Under the pieces are notes generated by a model. The model had not been told where the DNA came from and searched no databases. It saw nothing but the letters and a program-made list of their open reading frames with translations. From Aestuariivita sp. (GTDB taxonomy: Bacteria > Pseudomonadota > Alphaproteobacteria > Rhodobacterales > Rhodobacteraceae), in NCBI GenBank assembly GCA_018401465.1, contig JAGYKE010000004.1, positions 62,001 to 126,000 on the forward strand: 64,000 bases of DNA. Direction: 5' to 3'. This document shows, piece by piece, positions 26,357-34,910 of this stretch. The position numbers and the translations under genes are program-made. Numbering within the stretch: position 1 is the first letter of the stretch; every line of letters starts with the position of its first letter.

Positions 26357-28365
26357 GCCGCGAGGCCCCTGCCCTTCAACAGCGCATCGACCCCCGGCAT
26401 GCGGCCGCGGAAAGCGGTGTAAAGCTCTTCCGCCTCGCGCGAGCCGCCCGAGGACAGGATGTGATCTTCAAGCGCGCGGGCCGTGGCCGGGTCGAAGGGA
26501 TCGCCCGCCTCATGGAAGGCGGCGAAGGCGTCGGCATCCATGACTTCCGACCACATGTAGCTGTAGTATCCGCTGGAATAGCCGTCGCCCGCGAAGACAT
26601 GGGCGAAATGCGGCGTCGCATGGCGCATGGTGATGGCGCGCGGCAGGCCCAGATCGGCCAGCACGGCGTCCTGCAGCGCCATCGGATCGGCGGGTGCCGC
26701 GCCTTCGTGGAAGGCAAGGTCCACCAGCGCCGAGGCCACGTATTCCACCGTCTGGAAGCCCATGTCGAAGGTGGAGGCGGCCAGCAGTCTTTGCAGCATG
26801 TCTTGTGGCATGGGTTCGCCCGTATCGGCATGGGTCGCGAATTCGGACAGGACCTGCGGCACTTCCAGCCAGTGTTCGTAAAGCTGGCTTGGCAGTTCCA
26901 CGAAATCACGCGCGACCGAGGTGCCCGAGATGCTCTCGTAGGTCACGTCGGACAGCATCTGGTGCAGCGCATGGCCGAATTCGTGAAAGAGCGTGCGCGC
27001 GTCATCCCAGGACAGAAGGGCCGGGTCGGATTTGGCGAAGTTGCAGACATTGATGACGATGGGAGCCTGCGGTTCGGGAAACTTCGCCTGCGACCGCATC
27101 GCGCTGCACCACGCGCCCGAGCGTTTCGAGCCGCGCGCGAAGTAATCGCCGATGAAGAGCGCGACATGCGTGCCGCCCCGCGTCACCTCCCACGCGCGGG
27201 CATCCGGGTGGTAAAGCGGCAGATCGACCGCGCGGAAGTCGAGCCCGAAGAGACGGTTGGCGCAGGCAAACGCCGCCTCGATCATCCGGTCGAGCTGCAG
27301 GAAGGGTTTCAGCGCGGCCTCGTCCAGATCATGGTCGGCGCGGCGGCGTTGTTCCGCGTAATAGCGCCAGTCCCAGGGTTCCAACGGGCCATTGACGCCA
27401 TCGGCGGCCATCATCGCCTGCAGCACCTGCGCGTCGGCCTCGGCCCGGGCGCGGGCCGGAGTCCAGACCGCCATGAGCAGGTCACGCACCTCCGCCGGCG
27501 TGCCGGCCATTTCGGTTTCCAGCTTGTAGGCGGCGAAGCTGTCATAGCCCAGAAGGCCCGCGCGTTCCTGCCGGAGGGACAGGATTTCCGCCGCGATGGC
27601 GCGGTTGTCGGTGGCGCCGCCATTGGCACCCCGCGCGGCCCAGGCCCGGAAGGCGCGTTCGCGCAGGTCGCGCCGGGGCGAGAATTGCAGGAACGGCACG
27701 ATGAGCGAGCGCGACAGCGTGACGACCGGGCCGGGGCGGCCCTTTTCCGCGCCTGCCGCGCGGGCGGCGGCGATCACGAACCCGGGCAATCCGTCAAGAT
27801 CGGCGTCGGACAGGTCCATGAACCAGTCGCGTTCATCGGCCAGCAGGTTCTGCGTGAAGGCGGTGCCGAGTTCGGCAAGCCGCCCCTTGATCGCCTTCAT
27901 CCGCGCGTCGGCATCCCCGCTGAGCGCCGCGCCCGACCGCAGGAACCCGCGCCGCGTCAGCATCAGGACGCGCGCTTCCTCATCGCTCAGCCCCGCGCTG
28001 TCGCGACCCTGCCACACCGCTTCGACCCGGGCGAAGAGCGCCTTGTTCGCCGTGATCTCGGCGTAGTGGGCGGCGAGCTTGGGGGAGAAGGCCCTTTGCA
28101 GTTCCTCGCGCCGGGGATTGCTGTCGGCGCCCGCCACGGTGAAGAAGACCGACAGGACCTGGTTGAGACCATGCCCCGCCGCTTCCAGCGCCGCTATGGT
28201 ATTGGCGAAGGTCGCGGGGTCGGGGTTGGCGGCGATGGCCGCGATTTCGTCCCGGTGTGCGGCAAGGGCGGTGTCGAGCGCGGGCGCGAAATCTTCGTCG
28301 GAAATCCGGTCGAAAGGGGCAAGGCCGAAAGGCGTGTCCCAAGAGGCGAGAAGCGGGTTGGTCAT
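26353..28365 (-). CDS. M3-family zinc oligopeptidase (oligopeptidase A/Dcp-like)
   Basis: A 670-residue cytoplasmic metallopeptidase of the thimet family that trims short peptides from protein turnover. The zinc motif is LFHEFGHALHQML (HExxH), and the third ligand Glu lies in ARDFVELPSQLYEHW. Length (about 670-680) matches PrlC and Dcp; no signal peptide supports a cytosolic enzyme. The ATG at 28365 (MTNPLLASWDTPFGLAPF) is the conserved family beginning with AGGAG about ten bases upstream. It is divergent from the gamma-lyase gene. Confidence 0.92.
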   Translation of the reverse strand: MTNPLLASWDTPFGLAPFDRISDEDFAPALDTALAAHRDEIAAIAANPDPATFANTIAALEAAGHGLNQVLSVFFTVAGADSNPRREELQRAFSPKLAAHYAEITANKALFARVEAVWQGRDSAGLSDEEARVLMLTRRGFLRSGAALSGDADARMKAIKGRLAELGTAFTQNLLADERDWFMDLSDADLDGLPGFVIAAARAAGAEKGRPGPVVTLSRSLIVPFLQFSPRRDLRERAFRAWAARGANGGATDNRAIAAEILSLRQERAGLLGYDSFAAYKLETEMAGTPAEVRDLLMAVWTPARARAEADAQVLQAMMAADGVNGPLEPWDWRYYAEQRRRADHDLDEAALKPFLQLDRMIEAAFACANRLFGLDFRAVDLPLYHPDARAWEVTRGGTHVALFIGDYFARGSKRSGAWCSAMRSQAKFPEPQAPIVINVCNFAKSDPALLSWDDARTLFHEFGHALHQMLSDVTYESISGTSVARDFVELPSQLYEHWLEVPQVLSEFATHADTGEPMPQDMLQRLLAASTFDMGFQTVEYVASALVDLAFHEGAAPADPMALQDAVLADLGLPRAITMRHATPHFAHVFAGDGYSSGYYSYMWSEVMDADAFAAFHEAGDPFDPATARALEDHILSSGGSREAEELYTAFRGRMPGVDALLKGRGLAA

Positions 28366-28494
28366 GGGCGGCGATCTCCTTTCCCGGCAAGCTAGGGGCG
28401 CGCGCGCCCGGGGTCCAGTCGCCGCCCCCGCTTTTCCGGCCTTGCGGCGCGGGCGCTTTGCCGCCAGCCTGCCCCCCGCAAGGAGGAACAGCCG

Positions 28495-29703
28495 ATGACC
28501 GACCGAAACCGCAGGCCCGGGGCCATGACCACCGCCATCCATGCGGGCGAAGGCCCGGACCCTGCCACCGGCGCCTCGGCCCCCCCGATCCACATGTCGT
28601 CGACCTTCGTGTCGGACAGCGTGTCGGGTTTTTCGGCGCATGATCTGGGGGAAGACTCGCCCTTTCTCTATGCCCGCTGGTCGAACCCCAATGTCGCCAT
28701 GCTGGAAGAGAAGATCGCCGCCCTGCAGGGGACCGAAGCGTGCCTGTGCACCGCGTCGGGCATGGCGGCGGCGACGGCGATCTTCCTGACCTTCCTGTCG
28801 GCGGGCGATCATGTGATCGTGTCGGACGTGTCCTATGCCGGGGTCGCGGAACTGGCGCGCGACACGCTGCCGCGTCTGGGCATTGCGGTGAGCACCGTGA
28901 ACCTGTCGGACCCGGGCGCGTTGGCGGCGGCGATGCGGCCCAACACGAAACTGGTCCACAGCGAAAGCCCGGTGAACCCGATCCTGCGGCTGACCGATCT
29001 GGCCGAGGTGTCGCGCATCGCCCATGCGGGCGGCGCGCTCCATTCCACCGACGCGACCTTCGCCTCGCCCATGGGGATGGACACGACCGCGCTGGGCGTC
29101 GATCTCGTGATGCATTCGATCACCAAGTATATCGGCGGGCACGGCGACGCGGTGGGCGGCGCGGTGGCGGGGCGGGCCGATCTGATCCGGCGCCTGCGGC
29201 TGGAAGCGGGCATTCACCACGGCGGGGTCCTGTCGCCCTTCAACGCCTGGCTGATCGCGCGGGGCGCGGCGACGCTCCCCTTGCGGATGAAGGCCCATGC
29301 GGCGGGCGCACAGGCGGTAGCCGAATGGCTGGAAACGCGGCCCGGGGTGACCCGGGTGCTCTATCCCGGCCTGCCGTCGCATCCCCAGCACGACCTCGCC
29401 CGGCGGCAGATGAAGACCGGGTCAGGCATGATCGCCTTTCAGGTGGGCAGCGCCGCGCAGGGCCGCGCCATCGCGCAGGAGATGATCGAAAAGCTCGACA
29501 TCCTGCACTACGCGGTCAGCCTCGGCCATCACCGCAGCCTGATCTTCTGGATGGAGACGGCGGGCCTCATGCAGACCTCGTTCCGCCTGACAGGGGCCGC
29601 CGCAGACAGCTACCGCGACTATGCGGGCGACGGCATATTCCGGCTGTCTGTGGGGCTTGAGGACGCGGAAGACCTGATCGCCGATCTGTCCCGCGTCATC
29701 TGA
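28495..29703 (+). CDS. PLP-dependent trans-sulfuration enzyme (methionine/cystathionine gamma-lyase type)
   Basis: A 402-residue Cys/Met-metabolism PLP enzyme. The Schiff-base lysine is in HSITKYIGGHGDAVGG; other family blocks are PNVAMLEEKIAALQGTEA and SESPVNPILRLTDL. It could be methionine gamma-lyase, releasing methanethiol, or cystathionine gamma-lyase or synthase; the HYAVSLGHHRSLIFW region near the end varies among these and does not settle it. An AAGGAGGA-type site precedes the ATG. The gene stands alone and ends at a hairpin repeat shared with moeB. Confidence 0.85.
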   Translation: MTDRNRRPGAMTTAIHAGEGPDPATGASAPPIHMSSTFVSDSVSGFSAHDLGEDSPFLYARWSNPNVAMLEEKIAALQGTEACLCTASGMAAATAIFLTFLSAGDHVIVSDVSYAGVAELARDTLPRLGIAVSTVNLSDPGALAAAMRPNTKLVHSESPVNPILRLTDLAEVSRIAHAGGALHSTDATFASPMGMDTTALGVDLVMHSITKYIGGHGDAVGGAVAGRADLIRRLRLEAGIHHGGVLSPFNAWLIARGAATLPLRMKAHAAGAQAVAEWLETRPGVTRVLYPGLPSHPQHDLARRQMKTGSGMIAFQVGSAAQGRAIAQEMIEKLDILHYAVSLGHHRSLIFWMETAGLMQTSFRLTGAAADSYRDYAGDGIFRLSVGLEDAEDLIADLSRVI

Positions 29704-29725
29704 GGCCCTGTTTTCCTCTCGCTGA

Positions 29726-29775
29726 AAATATCCTGGGGGGAAGGCCCGAAAGGGCCTGGGGGGCAAAGCCCCCCT
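29726..29775. repeat. Intergenic double-hairpin repeat, copy 1
   Basis: The unit opens with AAATATCCTGGGGGG, has a GGCCCGAAAGGGCC hairpin, and closes with GGGGGGCAAAGCCCCCC, a second hairpin. It fills the gap between convergent PLP-lyase and moeB and touches the moeB stop. Read on the minus strand it resembles a terminator ending in a T-rich tail. The same unit recurs at 32566-32618. Confidence 0.85.
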
Positions 29776-30825
29776 CTACGCCGCCGTCCCGCAGACCGGG
29801 CAGTCGGTGCGCCGCTCCAGCGCGATCTTGCGCGTTTCGCCCCAAAGCGCATCGTAGATGAGCATCTCGCCCCGCAGGGGCTGGCCCGCGCCGGTGATGA
29901 TCTTCACCGCCTCGACCGCCATCATCGACCCGATCACCCCGGGCAGCGGCCCGATCACGCCCGCCTCGGCGCAGGACGGCGCCAGCCCCGGCGCGGGCGC
30001 CTCGGGAAAGATGCATTCATAGCAGGGACCGCCCCGGGCGGGATCGAAGACGCTGATCTGGCCTTCCCATTGCGCGAGCGCGCCGGACACGAGAGGGCGG
30101 CGGGTGGAGACCGCGGCGCGGTTCGCCAGATAGCGCGTGTCGAAATTGTCAGTCCCGTCGAGGATCACGTCATAGTCAGCAAACAGCGTCGGCGCGATCG
30201 CCGCATCAAGCCTGCGGTGATAGGGCCGCACCTCGATGAAGGGGTTGATCGCGCGCATCGCCCGTTCGGCGGAGAACACCTTCGGCGTGCCGATATCGGC
30301 ATCGCGGTGGATCACCTGCCGCTGGAGGTTGGCATTGTCGACCTCGTCACCGTCGATCACGCCGATCGTGCCCACCCCCGCGGCGGCCAGATACAAAAGC
30401 GCGGGCGACCCGAGCCCTCCTGCCCCGATCACCAGCACCTTCCCGCCCTTCAGCGCCTTCTGGCCCGGCCCGCCCACTTCGCGCAGCACGATGTGGCGGG
30501 CATAACGGTTCAGTTCCGTCTCGGTGAAGGTGCCGGGTTTGGGCGGGGGGGCGGCGGCCGCCTCGCGCGCCACGGCGCGGGCACGCAGCCGGGCCAGCCC
30601 CGCGCGGTAGACCAGCACCAGCACCACCGCCCCCCCGATCAGGAGCCAGAGCGCGGGCGATTCCCCCGTGGCCAAGCGCAGGGGGTGGCCCGCGGGCAGC
30701 GCCACCTGAACGATCAGCACGGCGACGTAGAGCAGCCCGATCATCAGGAACCGCGCCTGCCGCGGCGCGCCCATCAGCGCGCCGATCCCCCAGAGTGCCG
30801 CCGCCATCCCCAGAACAAGGATCAT
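29776..30825 (-). CDS. moeB: MoeB/ThiF/HesA-family adenylyltransferase with membrane N-terminus
   Basis: A 349-residue E1-like enzyme that adenylates the C-terminal glycine of a ubiquitin-like sulfur carrier (MoaD or ThiS). Residues about 1-85 hold three hydrophobic helices ([54 protein letters not shown]), absent from E. coli MoeB. The catalytic part has the nucleotide motif VLVIGAGGLGSPALLYLAAAG, the DGTDNFDTRYL block and zinc Cys pairs CYEC and CPVC. The start overlaps the dut stop by one base. It could serve molybdopterin or thiamine synthesis; no moa or thi genes are nearby. Confidence 0.85.
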   Translation of the reverse strand: MILVLGMAAALWGIGALMGAPRQARFLMIGLLYVAVLIVQVALPAGHPLRLATGESPALWLLIGGAVVLVLVYRAGLARLRARAVAREAAAAPPPKPGTFTETELNRYARHIVLREVGGPGQKALKGGKVLVIGAGGLGSPALLYLAAAGVGTIGVIDGDEVDNANLQRQVIHRDADIGTPKVFSAERAMRAINPFIEVRPYHRRLDAAIAPTLFADYDVILDGTDNFDTRYLANRAAVSTRRPLVSGALAQWEGQISVFDPARGGPCYECIFPEAPAPGLAPSCAEAGVIGPLPGVIGSMMAVEAVKIITGAGQPLRGEMLIYDALWGETRKIALERRTDCPVCGTAA

Positions 30826-31286
30826 CAGCCCGTCCCCGTCGATCCGAACCCGCCCGACCCGCGCGCGGTGTCGCCCAGCGCGCCCGTCACCTCGAAGGCG
30901 GCGCGGCTGACCGGGGCCACAACCATCTGCGCGATGCGCGCGCCGTGTTCCACGGTGAAGGGCGCGTCGCCCGCGTTCATCACGATCACGCCCAGAGGCC
31001 CGCGATAATCGCTGTCGATGGTGCCGGGGCTGTTGGGCAGGGTGATGCCGTGCTTCAGCGCCAGACCCGACCGGGGCCTGATCTGCACCTCGTATCCTTC
31101 GGGGATCTCGATGCGCAGGCCGGTGGGAACCAGCGCGCGGGTGCCCGGTTCCAGCACCAGCGCGGCGCGGTCGGGCAGGTTCGCGCGCAGGTCCGCCCCC
31201 GCCGCGCCCGGCGTCTCGTAGGAGGGCAGCGGCACAGACGGGTCGAAGCCGTCTTCGCGCAGCACGCGGATGGTGACCTGCGTCAT
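30825..31286 (-). CDS. dut: Deoxyuridine 5'-triphosphate nucleotidohydrolase
   Basis: A 153-residue trimeric dUTPase that hydrolyses dUTP to dUMP and pyrophosphate, keeping uracil out of DNA. All five motifs are visible: [11 protein letters not shown] (I), RPRSGLALK (II), [13 protein letters not shown] (III), ARIAQMVV (IV) and the C-terminal [10 protein letters not shown] (V) that closes over the substrate. It overlaps coaBC by ATGA upstream and moeB by one base downstream, a coaBC-dut-moeB operon. Confidence 0.96.
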   Translation of the reverse strand: MTQVTIRVLREDGFDPSVPLPSYETPGAAGADLRANLPDRAALVLEPGTRALVPTGLRIEIPEGYEVQIRPRSGLALKHGITLPNSPGTIDSDYRGPLGVIVMNAGDAPFTVEHGARIAQMVVAPVSRAAFEVTGALGDTARGSGGFGSTGTG

Positions 31287-32476
31287 GCCAGCGCCGCCGC
31301 GATGCGCCGCGCCAGTTCCCCGGCGACCGCGTCCTTGCCCATGCGCGGCCAGGCCTCCGCGCCATGTTCCGTGATCAGCGTCACGGCGTTCTCGGTCCCG
31401 CCCATGATGCCGGTGGCGGGGCTCACGTCGTTCGCCACGATCCAGTCGCAGCCCTTGCGCGCGCGCTTGGTGGTCGCATGGGCCTCGACATCGTCGGTCT
31501 CGGCGGCGAAGCCCACAACAAGGCGCGGGCGGCCTTCCGCCATCTGCGACACGGTGGCAAGGATGTCGGGGTTCTCACTGAATTCCAGCACTGGCAGCCC
31601 GTCGCGGGATTTCTTCAGCTTGCGCTCGGACGCCGCCTTCACCCGCCAGTCGGCGACCGCGGCGGCGAAGACGCCCGCATCGGCGGGCAGGCTGGCGGCG
31701 ACAGCCTCGGCCATATCACGCGCGGTTTCGACGCGCACCACCTCGACCCCTGCGGGGGGCGGAACGGTGGCGGGGCCGGTCACGAAAACCACCTGCGCGC
31801 CCAGATCCGCCAGCGCCCGCGCAATCGCCGTGCCCTGCGCGCCCGAAGACCGGTTGGCGATATAGCGCACAGGGTCGATCGGTTCATGCGTCGGGCCCGA
31901 GGTCACGATGATCCGCCGCCCCGACAGCGGGCCTGTGCCCAGCTTGGCGGCGATCGCCGCGACGATCTCCTCCGGTTCGGCCATGCGGCCGGGGCCATGT
32001 TCGCCGCAGGCCATGTCGCCCGAATTGGGGCCGACAAAGGCGATCCCGTCGGCCTCAAGCACCGCGCGGTTGCGACGCGTCGCAGCATGCTCCCACATCC
32101 GCACGTTCATGGCGGGCGCGATGAGGACGGGCGTGTCCGTCGCGAGCAAAAGCGTCGAGGCCAGATCATTGGCCAGCCCCGCCGCCATCTTCGCCATCAG
32201 GTCGGCTGTGGCAGGCGCCACCACCACCAGATCGGCGCTGCGCGACAGACGGATATGGCCCATTTCCGCCTCTTCGGTCAGATCGAACAGGTCCTGATGC
32301 ACCTTCGCGCCGGCCAGCGCCGCGACCGACAGCGGCGTCACGAATTCCGCCCCCGCCCGCGTCAGCACCGGCGTCACCGACGCGCCCGCGGCGGTCAGGC
32401 GCCGGATCAGATCGAGCGTCTTGTAGGCCGCGATCCCGCCGCCGATGATCAGAAGAATGCGCTTGCCCGTCAGCAT
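31283..32476 (-). CDS. coaBC: Bifunctional phosphopantothenoylcysteine decarboxylase/synthetase
   Basis: A 397-residue flavoprotein for two steps of coenzyme A synthesis. The CoaC half (about 1-185) has [17 protein letters not shown], the His-containing region [21 protein letters not shown], the PAMNVRMW motif and a flap with [12 protein letters not shown]. The CoaB half has [30 protein letters not shown] and the KLKK lysine loop. It heads the coaBC-dut-moeB operon, the gene pair coaBC-dut being widely conserved. The start is ATG 32476; the upstream open frame passes through the hairpin repeat and is not coding. Confidence 0.95.
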   Translation of the reverse strand: MLTGKRILLIIGGGIAAYKTLDLIRRLTAAGASVTPVLTRAGAEFVTPLSVAALAGAKVHQDLFDLTEEAEMGHIRLSRSADLVVVAPATADLMAKMAAGLANDLASTLLLATDTPVLIAPAMNVRMWEHAATRRNRAVLEADGIAFVGPNSGDMACGEHGPGRMAEPEEIVAAIAAKLGTGPLSGRRIIVTSGPTHEPIDPVRYIANRSSGAQGTAIARALADLGAQVVFVTGPATVPPPAGVEVVRVETARDMAEAVAASLPADAGVFAAAVADWRVKAASERKLKKSRDGLPVLEFSENPDILATVSQMAEGRPRLVVGFAAETDDVEAHATTKRARKGCDWIVANDVSPATGIMGGTENAVTLITEHGAEAWPRMGKDAVAGELARRIAAALA

Positions 32477-32565
32477 CGTGTCCGTCCGTTTCCCCCTTTG
32501 CGAACCATAGGCGCGGGCTGGCCCGCCCGCCAGTGTCGAATCCGCCCCCCCTTCTTCGGGTTCAC

Positions 32566-32618
32566 AAATATCCTGGGGGGTGAGGCCCGGCACGGGCCGA
32601 GGGGGGCAAAGCCCCCCT
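32566..32618. repeat. Intergenic double-hairpin repeat, copy 2
   Basis: Same unit as at 29726-29775, with identical ends (AAATATCCTGGGGGG and GGGGGGCAAAGCCCCCC) and a variant middle hairpin GGCCCGGCACGGGCC. It starts eight bases after the chaN stop on the minus strand, so both copies sit directly 3' of minus-strand genes and probably act as terminators. Confidence 0.85.
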
Positions 32619-32625
32619 GCCGGCC

Positions 32626-33408
32626 TCACCGGAAGGCAAGACAGGGATCGGGGCGGTCGACGGGCTCGGCATCGCGCACCAGATCGAAGGTCCCTTCGGG
32701 CGGCACACCCCCTTCGGACTGGCCGAGCGCGAAGACGGCGAAGCCCGGAAGAAGCGCGGGTGCCCCCCAATCGGTGCGCGCGTGCCCGTTGCCGGTGATC
32801 ACCACCACCGGGGGCCCCAGATCGCGCAGAGCGTCGCGGGCCGCGCGGGCAAGGGCCGCGTCGCGCAGGCGCTGGATCGCGACCATTCCGGGCAGCATGG
32901 TTTCCGGCAGGGCGTCGCAATGGGCCGCCATCTGCAGCGCCTCGCGCGCCGCCTGCATCTCGGGCGGCAGGGGGAGGTCGAGGCCGAAGTCGCCAGCGCC
33001 CTCGCCGAAGGCGTCGGCCAGCGGCATGGTCATCGCGGCGCGCGCCTCGGTCCGGCCGATCAGCGCGCCGCGGATCTCCGCCTCGGGGGCGGCGGTGAAG
33101 ATCGGGTGATACATGGCGAAATCGGGCCAGCCGAGGTCGGCCCAGCCCAGCACCCCCGCCAGCGCCTGCGCGTCGCCGCGCGCCGCGGCGATGGCGTCCT
33201 GGTCGAGCGTTACGGGCAGCATCTCGAAGACGATCGCCGTGGGCGCAAGGGCGCGCACCCAGTCCGCCTGCAGCACATGATGGGCTGGGTTGTCGTGGAC
33301 CTCGCCCAGAAAGACGATGTCTGCTTCGCCCGCGGCGTCAGGCGGGCCGGACATGACAGGTGCGGCCGCAAGGGCCGCACCGAGACACAAGGCGAACAGC
33401 GACCTCAT
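32626..33408 (-). CDS. ChaN-family protein (haem-binding / TIKI-like)
   Basis: A 260-residue protein with a signal peptide (cleavage near APVMSG) and the ChaN domain: LGEVHDNPAHHVLQADW near the start, FEMLPVTLD, the central PLADAFGEG and the final block VVVITGNGHARTDWGAP. Known members bind haem at the outer membrane (Campylobacter ChaN) or resemble TIKI proteases. No lipobox is obvious, so it may be a soluble periplasmic protein. Its start overlaps the end of rpoH2 by ATGA, so it is co-translated with a stress sigma factor, suggesting a role in haem or oxidative stress. Confidence 0.82.
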   Translation of the reverse strand: MRSLFALCLGAALAAAPVMSGPPDAAGEADIVFLGEVHDNPAHHVLQADWVRALAPTAIVFEMLPVTLDQDAIAAARGDAQALAGVLGWADLGWPDFAMYHPIFTAAPEAEIRGALIGRTEARAAMTMPLADAFGEGAGDFGLDLPLPPEMQAAREALQMAAHCDALPETMLPGMVAIQRLRDAALARAARDALRDLGPPVVVITGNGHARTDWGAPALLPGFAVFALGQSEGGVPPEGTFDLVRDAEPVDRPDPCLAFR

Positions 33409-34283
33409 GCGAGGAAGTGCTGCACCTCGCGCGACTGCGCCTCGAGGCTCTTGCGCATCTTGGCGAAGGCGGCGGCCTCGAGCTGGCGGACGCGTTCCTT
33501 GGACAGGCCCAGTTCGTCGCCCAGGCTTTCGAGCGTGCGCGGTTCGTCGCGCAGCTTGCGTTCGCGCACGATGAAACGTTCGCGGTCATTGAGCGCGTTC
33601 AGCGCCATCAGCAGCCATTCGCGCAGCTGCGCGGTGTCATGGCGGTGTTCGACAAGTTCGGCCGCCTGATCGCTGTCGTCCACCAGCGCGTCGATCCATT
33701 CGCGGCCTTCATCCTCGACCGACTGCGTCGCGTTGAGCGAGAAGTCGGAGCCCGACAGACGGCCCTCCATCATCTCGACATCGGCCAGCGGCACGCCGAT
33801 CTCGGTCGAGATGAGCTGGTGCAGCTGGTGCCGGTCGAGATTGCGTCCCTCGGCAGCCGCCTCACGTTCCAGCCGCGCCTGAACGCGGCGCATGTTGAAG
33901 AAGAGCGACTTCTGGCTGCTGGTCGATCCGGTGCGCACCATTGACCAGTTGCGCATCACGTAATCCTGGATCGACGCCTTGATCCACCAGACCGCATAGG
34001 TGGAAAAGCGCACGCCCCGGTCGGGGTCGAACTTGTCGGCGGCCTTCATCAGGCCCAGACCCGCTTCCTGAATGAGGTCGTTCATCGGCGCGCCGTAGCG
34101 CTTGAACTTGGACGCCATCGATATGGCGAGCCGCATATAGGCAGTGATGAGGCGGTGCAGCGCCTCTTCGTCCCTGTGGTCGCGCCAGCGATAGGCCAGC
34201 TTCAGTTCCGTTTCAGCATCCAGAAGTTCGGCCTTCATCGCGCGTCGCGACAAGGTCATGTCCCGTGCAGAATCCAGTGCCAT
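33405..34283 (-). CDS. rpoH2: RNA polymerase sigma factor RpoH, RpoHII type
   Basis: A 292-residue sigma-32-group factor. Region 2 contains DLIQEAGLGLMKAADKFDPDRG and FSTYAVWWIKASIQDYVMRNW. The RpoH box is QKSLFFNMRR. Region 4 ends LGDELGLSKERVRQLEAAAF. The N-terminus (MALDSARDMTLSRRAM then ELLDAETELKLAY) is that of Rhodobacter RpoHII, not RpoHI. RpoHII directs part of the singlet-oxygen and heat responses and is itself under RpoE in R. sphaeroides. An RpoE-type promoter is present at 34344-34372. AGGGGG lies upstream of the ATG; chaN overlaps its end. Confidence 0.92.
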   Translation of the reverse strand: MALDSARDMTLSRRAMKAELLDAETELKLAYRWRDHRDEEALHRLITAYMRLAISMASKFKRYGAPMNDLIQEAGLGLMKAADKFDPDRGVRFSTYAVWWIKASIQDYVMRNWSMVRTGSTSSQKSLFFNMRRVQARLEREAAAEGRNLDRHQLHQLISTEIGVPLADVEMMEGRLSGSDFSLNATQSVEDEGREWIDALVDDSDQAAELVEHRHDTAQLREWLLMALNALNDRERFIVRERKLRDEPRTLESLGDELGLSKERVRQLEAAAFAKMRKSLEAQSREVQHFLA

Positions 34284-34304
34284 ATCATCCCCCTGCGATG
34301 ACCC

Positions 34305-34325
34305 AAGGCGCCGTGACAGCGCCTT
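34305..34325. promoter_or_regulatory. Hairpin in rpoH2 leader
   Basis: AAGGCGC (34305-34311) pairs with GCGCCTT (34319-34325) around a seven-base loop. It lies in the predicted rpoH2 leader, 21 bases before the start codon. On the plus strand it is followed by GTTTT and would look like a terminator, but no plus-strand gene precedes it. Confidence 0.55.
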
Positions 34326-34343
34326 GTTTTGCGCTCATGTCAG

Positions 34344-34372
34344 GTTTACGCAGGGGGTCCTGCAGCGGATCA
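34344..34372 (-). promoter_or_regulatory. RpoE (ECF)-type promoter of rpoH2
   Basis: On the minus strand TGATCC (34372-34367) is followed after exactly 18 bases by TAAAC (34348-34344). The R. sphaeroides RpoE consensus is TGATCC-N18-TAAGA. A start near 34337 would give a leader of about 53 bases. This fits the known placement of RpoHII below RpoE in the singlet-oxygen response. Confidence 0.75.
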
Positions 34373-34388
34373 CTCGGTGGTGAAAAAA

Positions 34389-34910
34389 GTGTGGCCAAAG
34401 TTAATCTTCATTTTGGGCGGCGCCGCGTCGGGCAAGTCGCGCTTTGCGGAAACCTTTGTCGAGGCGCAGGCGCGCCCGCGCATCTATCTTGCCACCGCGC
34501 AGGCCTTCGACACCGAGATGGAGGAGAAGATCGCGCTGCACCGTGACCGCCGCCTGCCGGGCTGGACCACGATCGAGGCGCCGATGGACGCGGCGGCGCG
34601 GCTGCGTGCCGTTCCGGGCGAGGCGATGGTGCTGTTCGACTGCGCGACGCTGTGGATGTCGAACCAGCTTCTGGCCGATGCCGATCTTGACGCGGCGCAG
34701 GGCGATCTTCTGGCGGCGCTGGCGGACTGCGCAGCCCCGGTCGTTGTGGTGTCGAACGAGGTGGGTCAGGGCATCGTGCCCGACAACGCGCTGGCGCGCC
34801 GGTTCCGCGAGGCGCAGGGGCGGCTCAACATCGTGCTGGCGGCGCAGGCGGATGTGGTCGTGCATGTGGTGGCCGGGTTGCCGCAGGTGCTGAAGGGGCG
34901 GCTGCCGTGA
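34389..34910 (+). CDS. cobU: Adenosylcobinamide kinase/guanylyltransferase
   Basis: A 173-residue bifunctional enzyme (CobU, also called CobP) that phosphorylates adenosylcobinamide and adds GMP, late in cobalamin synthesis and salvage. Walker A is GGAASGKSRFAE, Walker B-like VLFDCATLWMSN, and the VVSNEVGQGIVPDN block is diagnostic. The start is a GTG; 34389 gives the usual WPKLIFILGG beginning, 34380 is an alternative. It overlaps cobC by four bases and is divergent from rpoH2. Confidence 0.92.
   Translation: MWPKLIFILGGAASGKSRFAETFVEAQARPRIYLATAQAFDTEMEEKIALHRDRRLPGWTTIEAPMDAAARLRAVPGEAMVLFDCATLWMSNQLLADADLDAAQGDLLAALADCAAPVVVVSNEVGQGIVPDNALARRFREAQGRLNIVLAAQADVVVHVVAGLPQVLKGRLP

Noticed and set aside
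34305-34329. Hairpin followed by GTTTT as a plus-strand terminator
   Set aside because: No plus-strand gene lies upstream; rpoH2 reads away from it, so it is better described as part of the rpoH2 leader.
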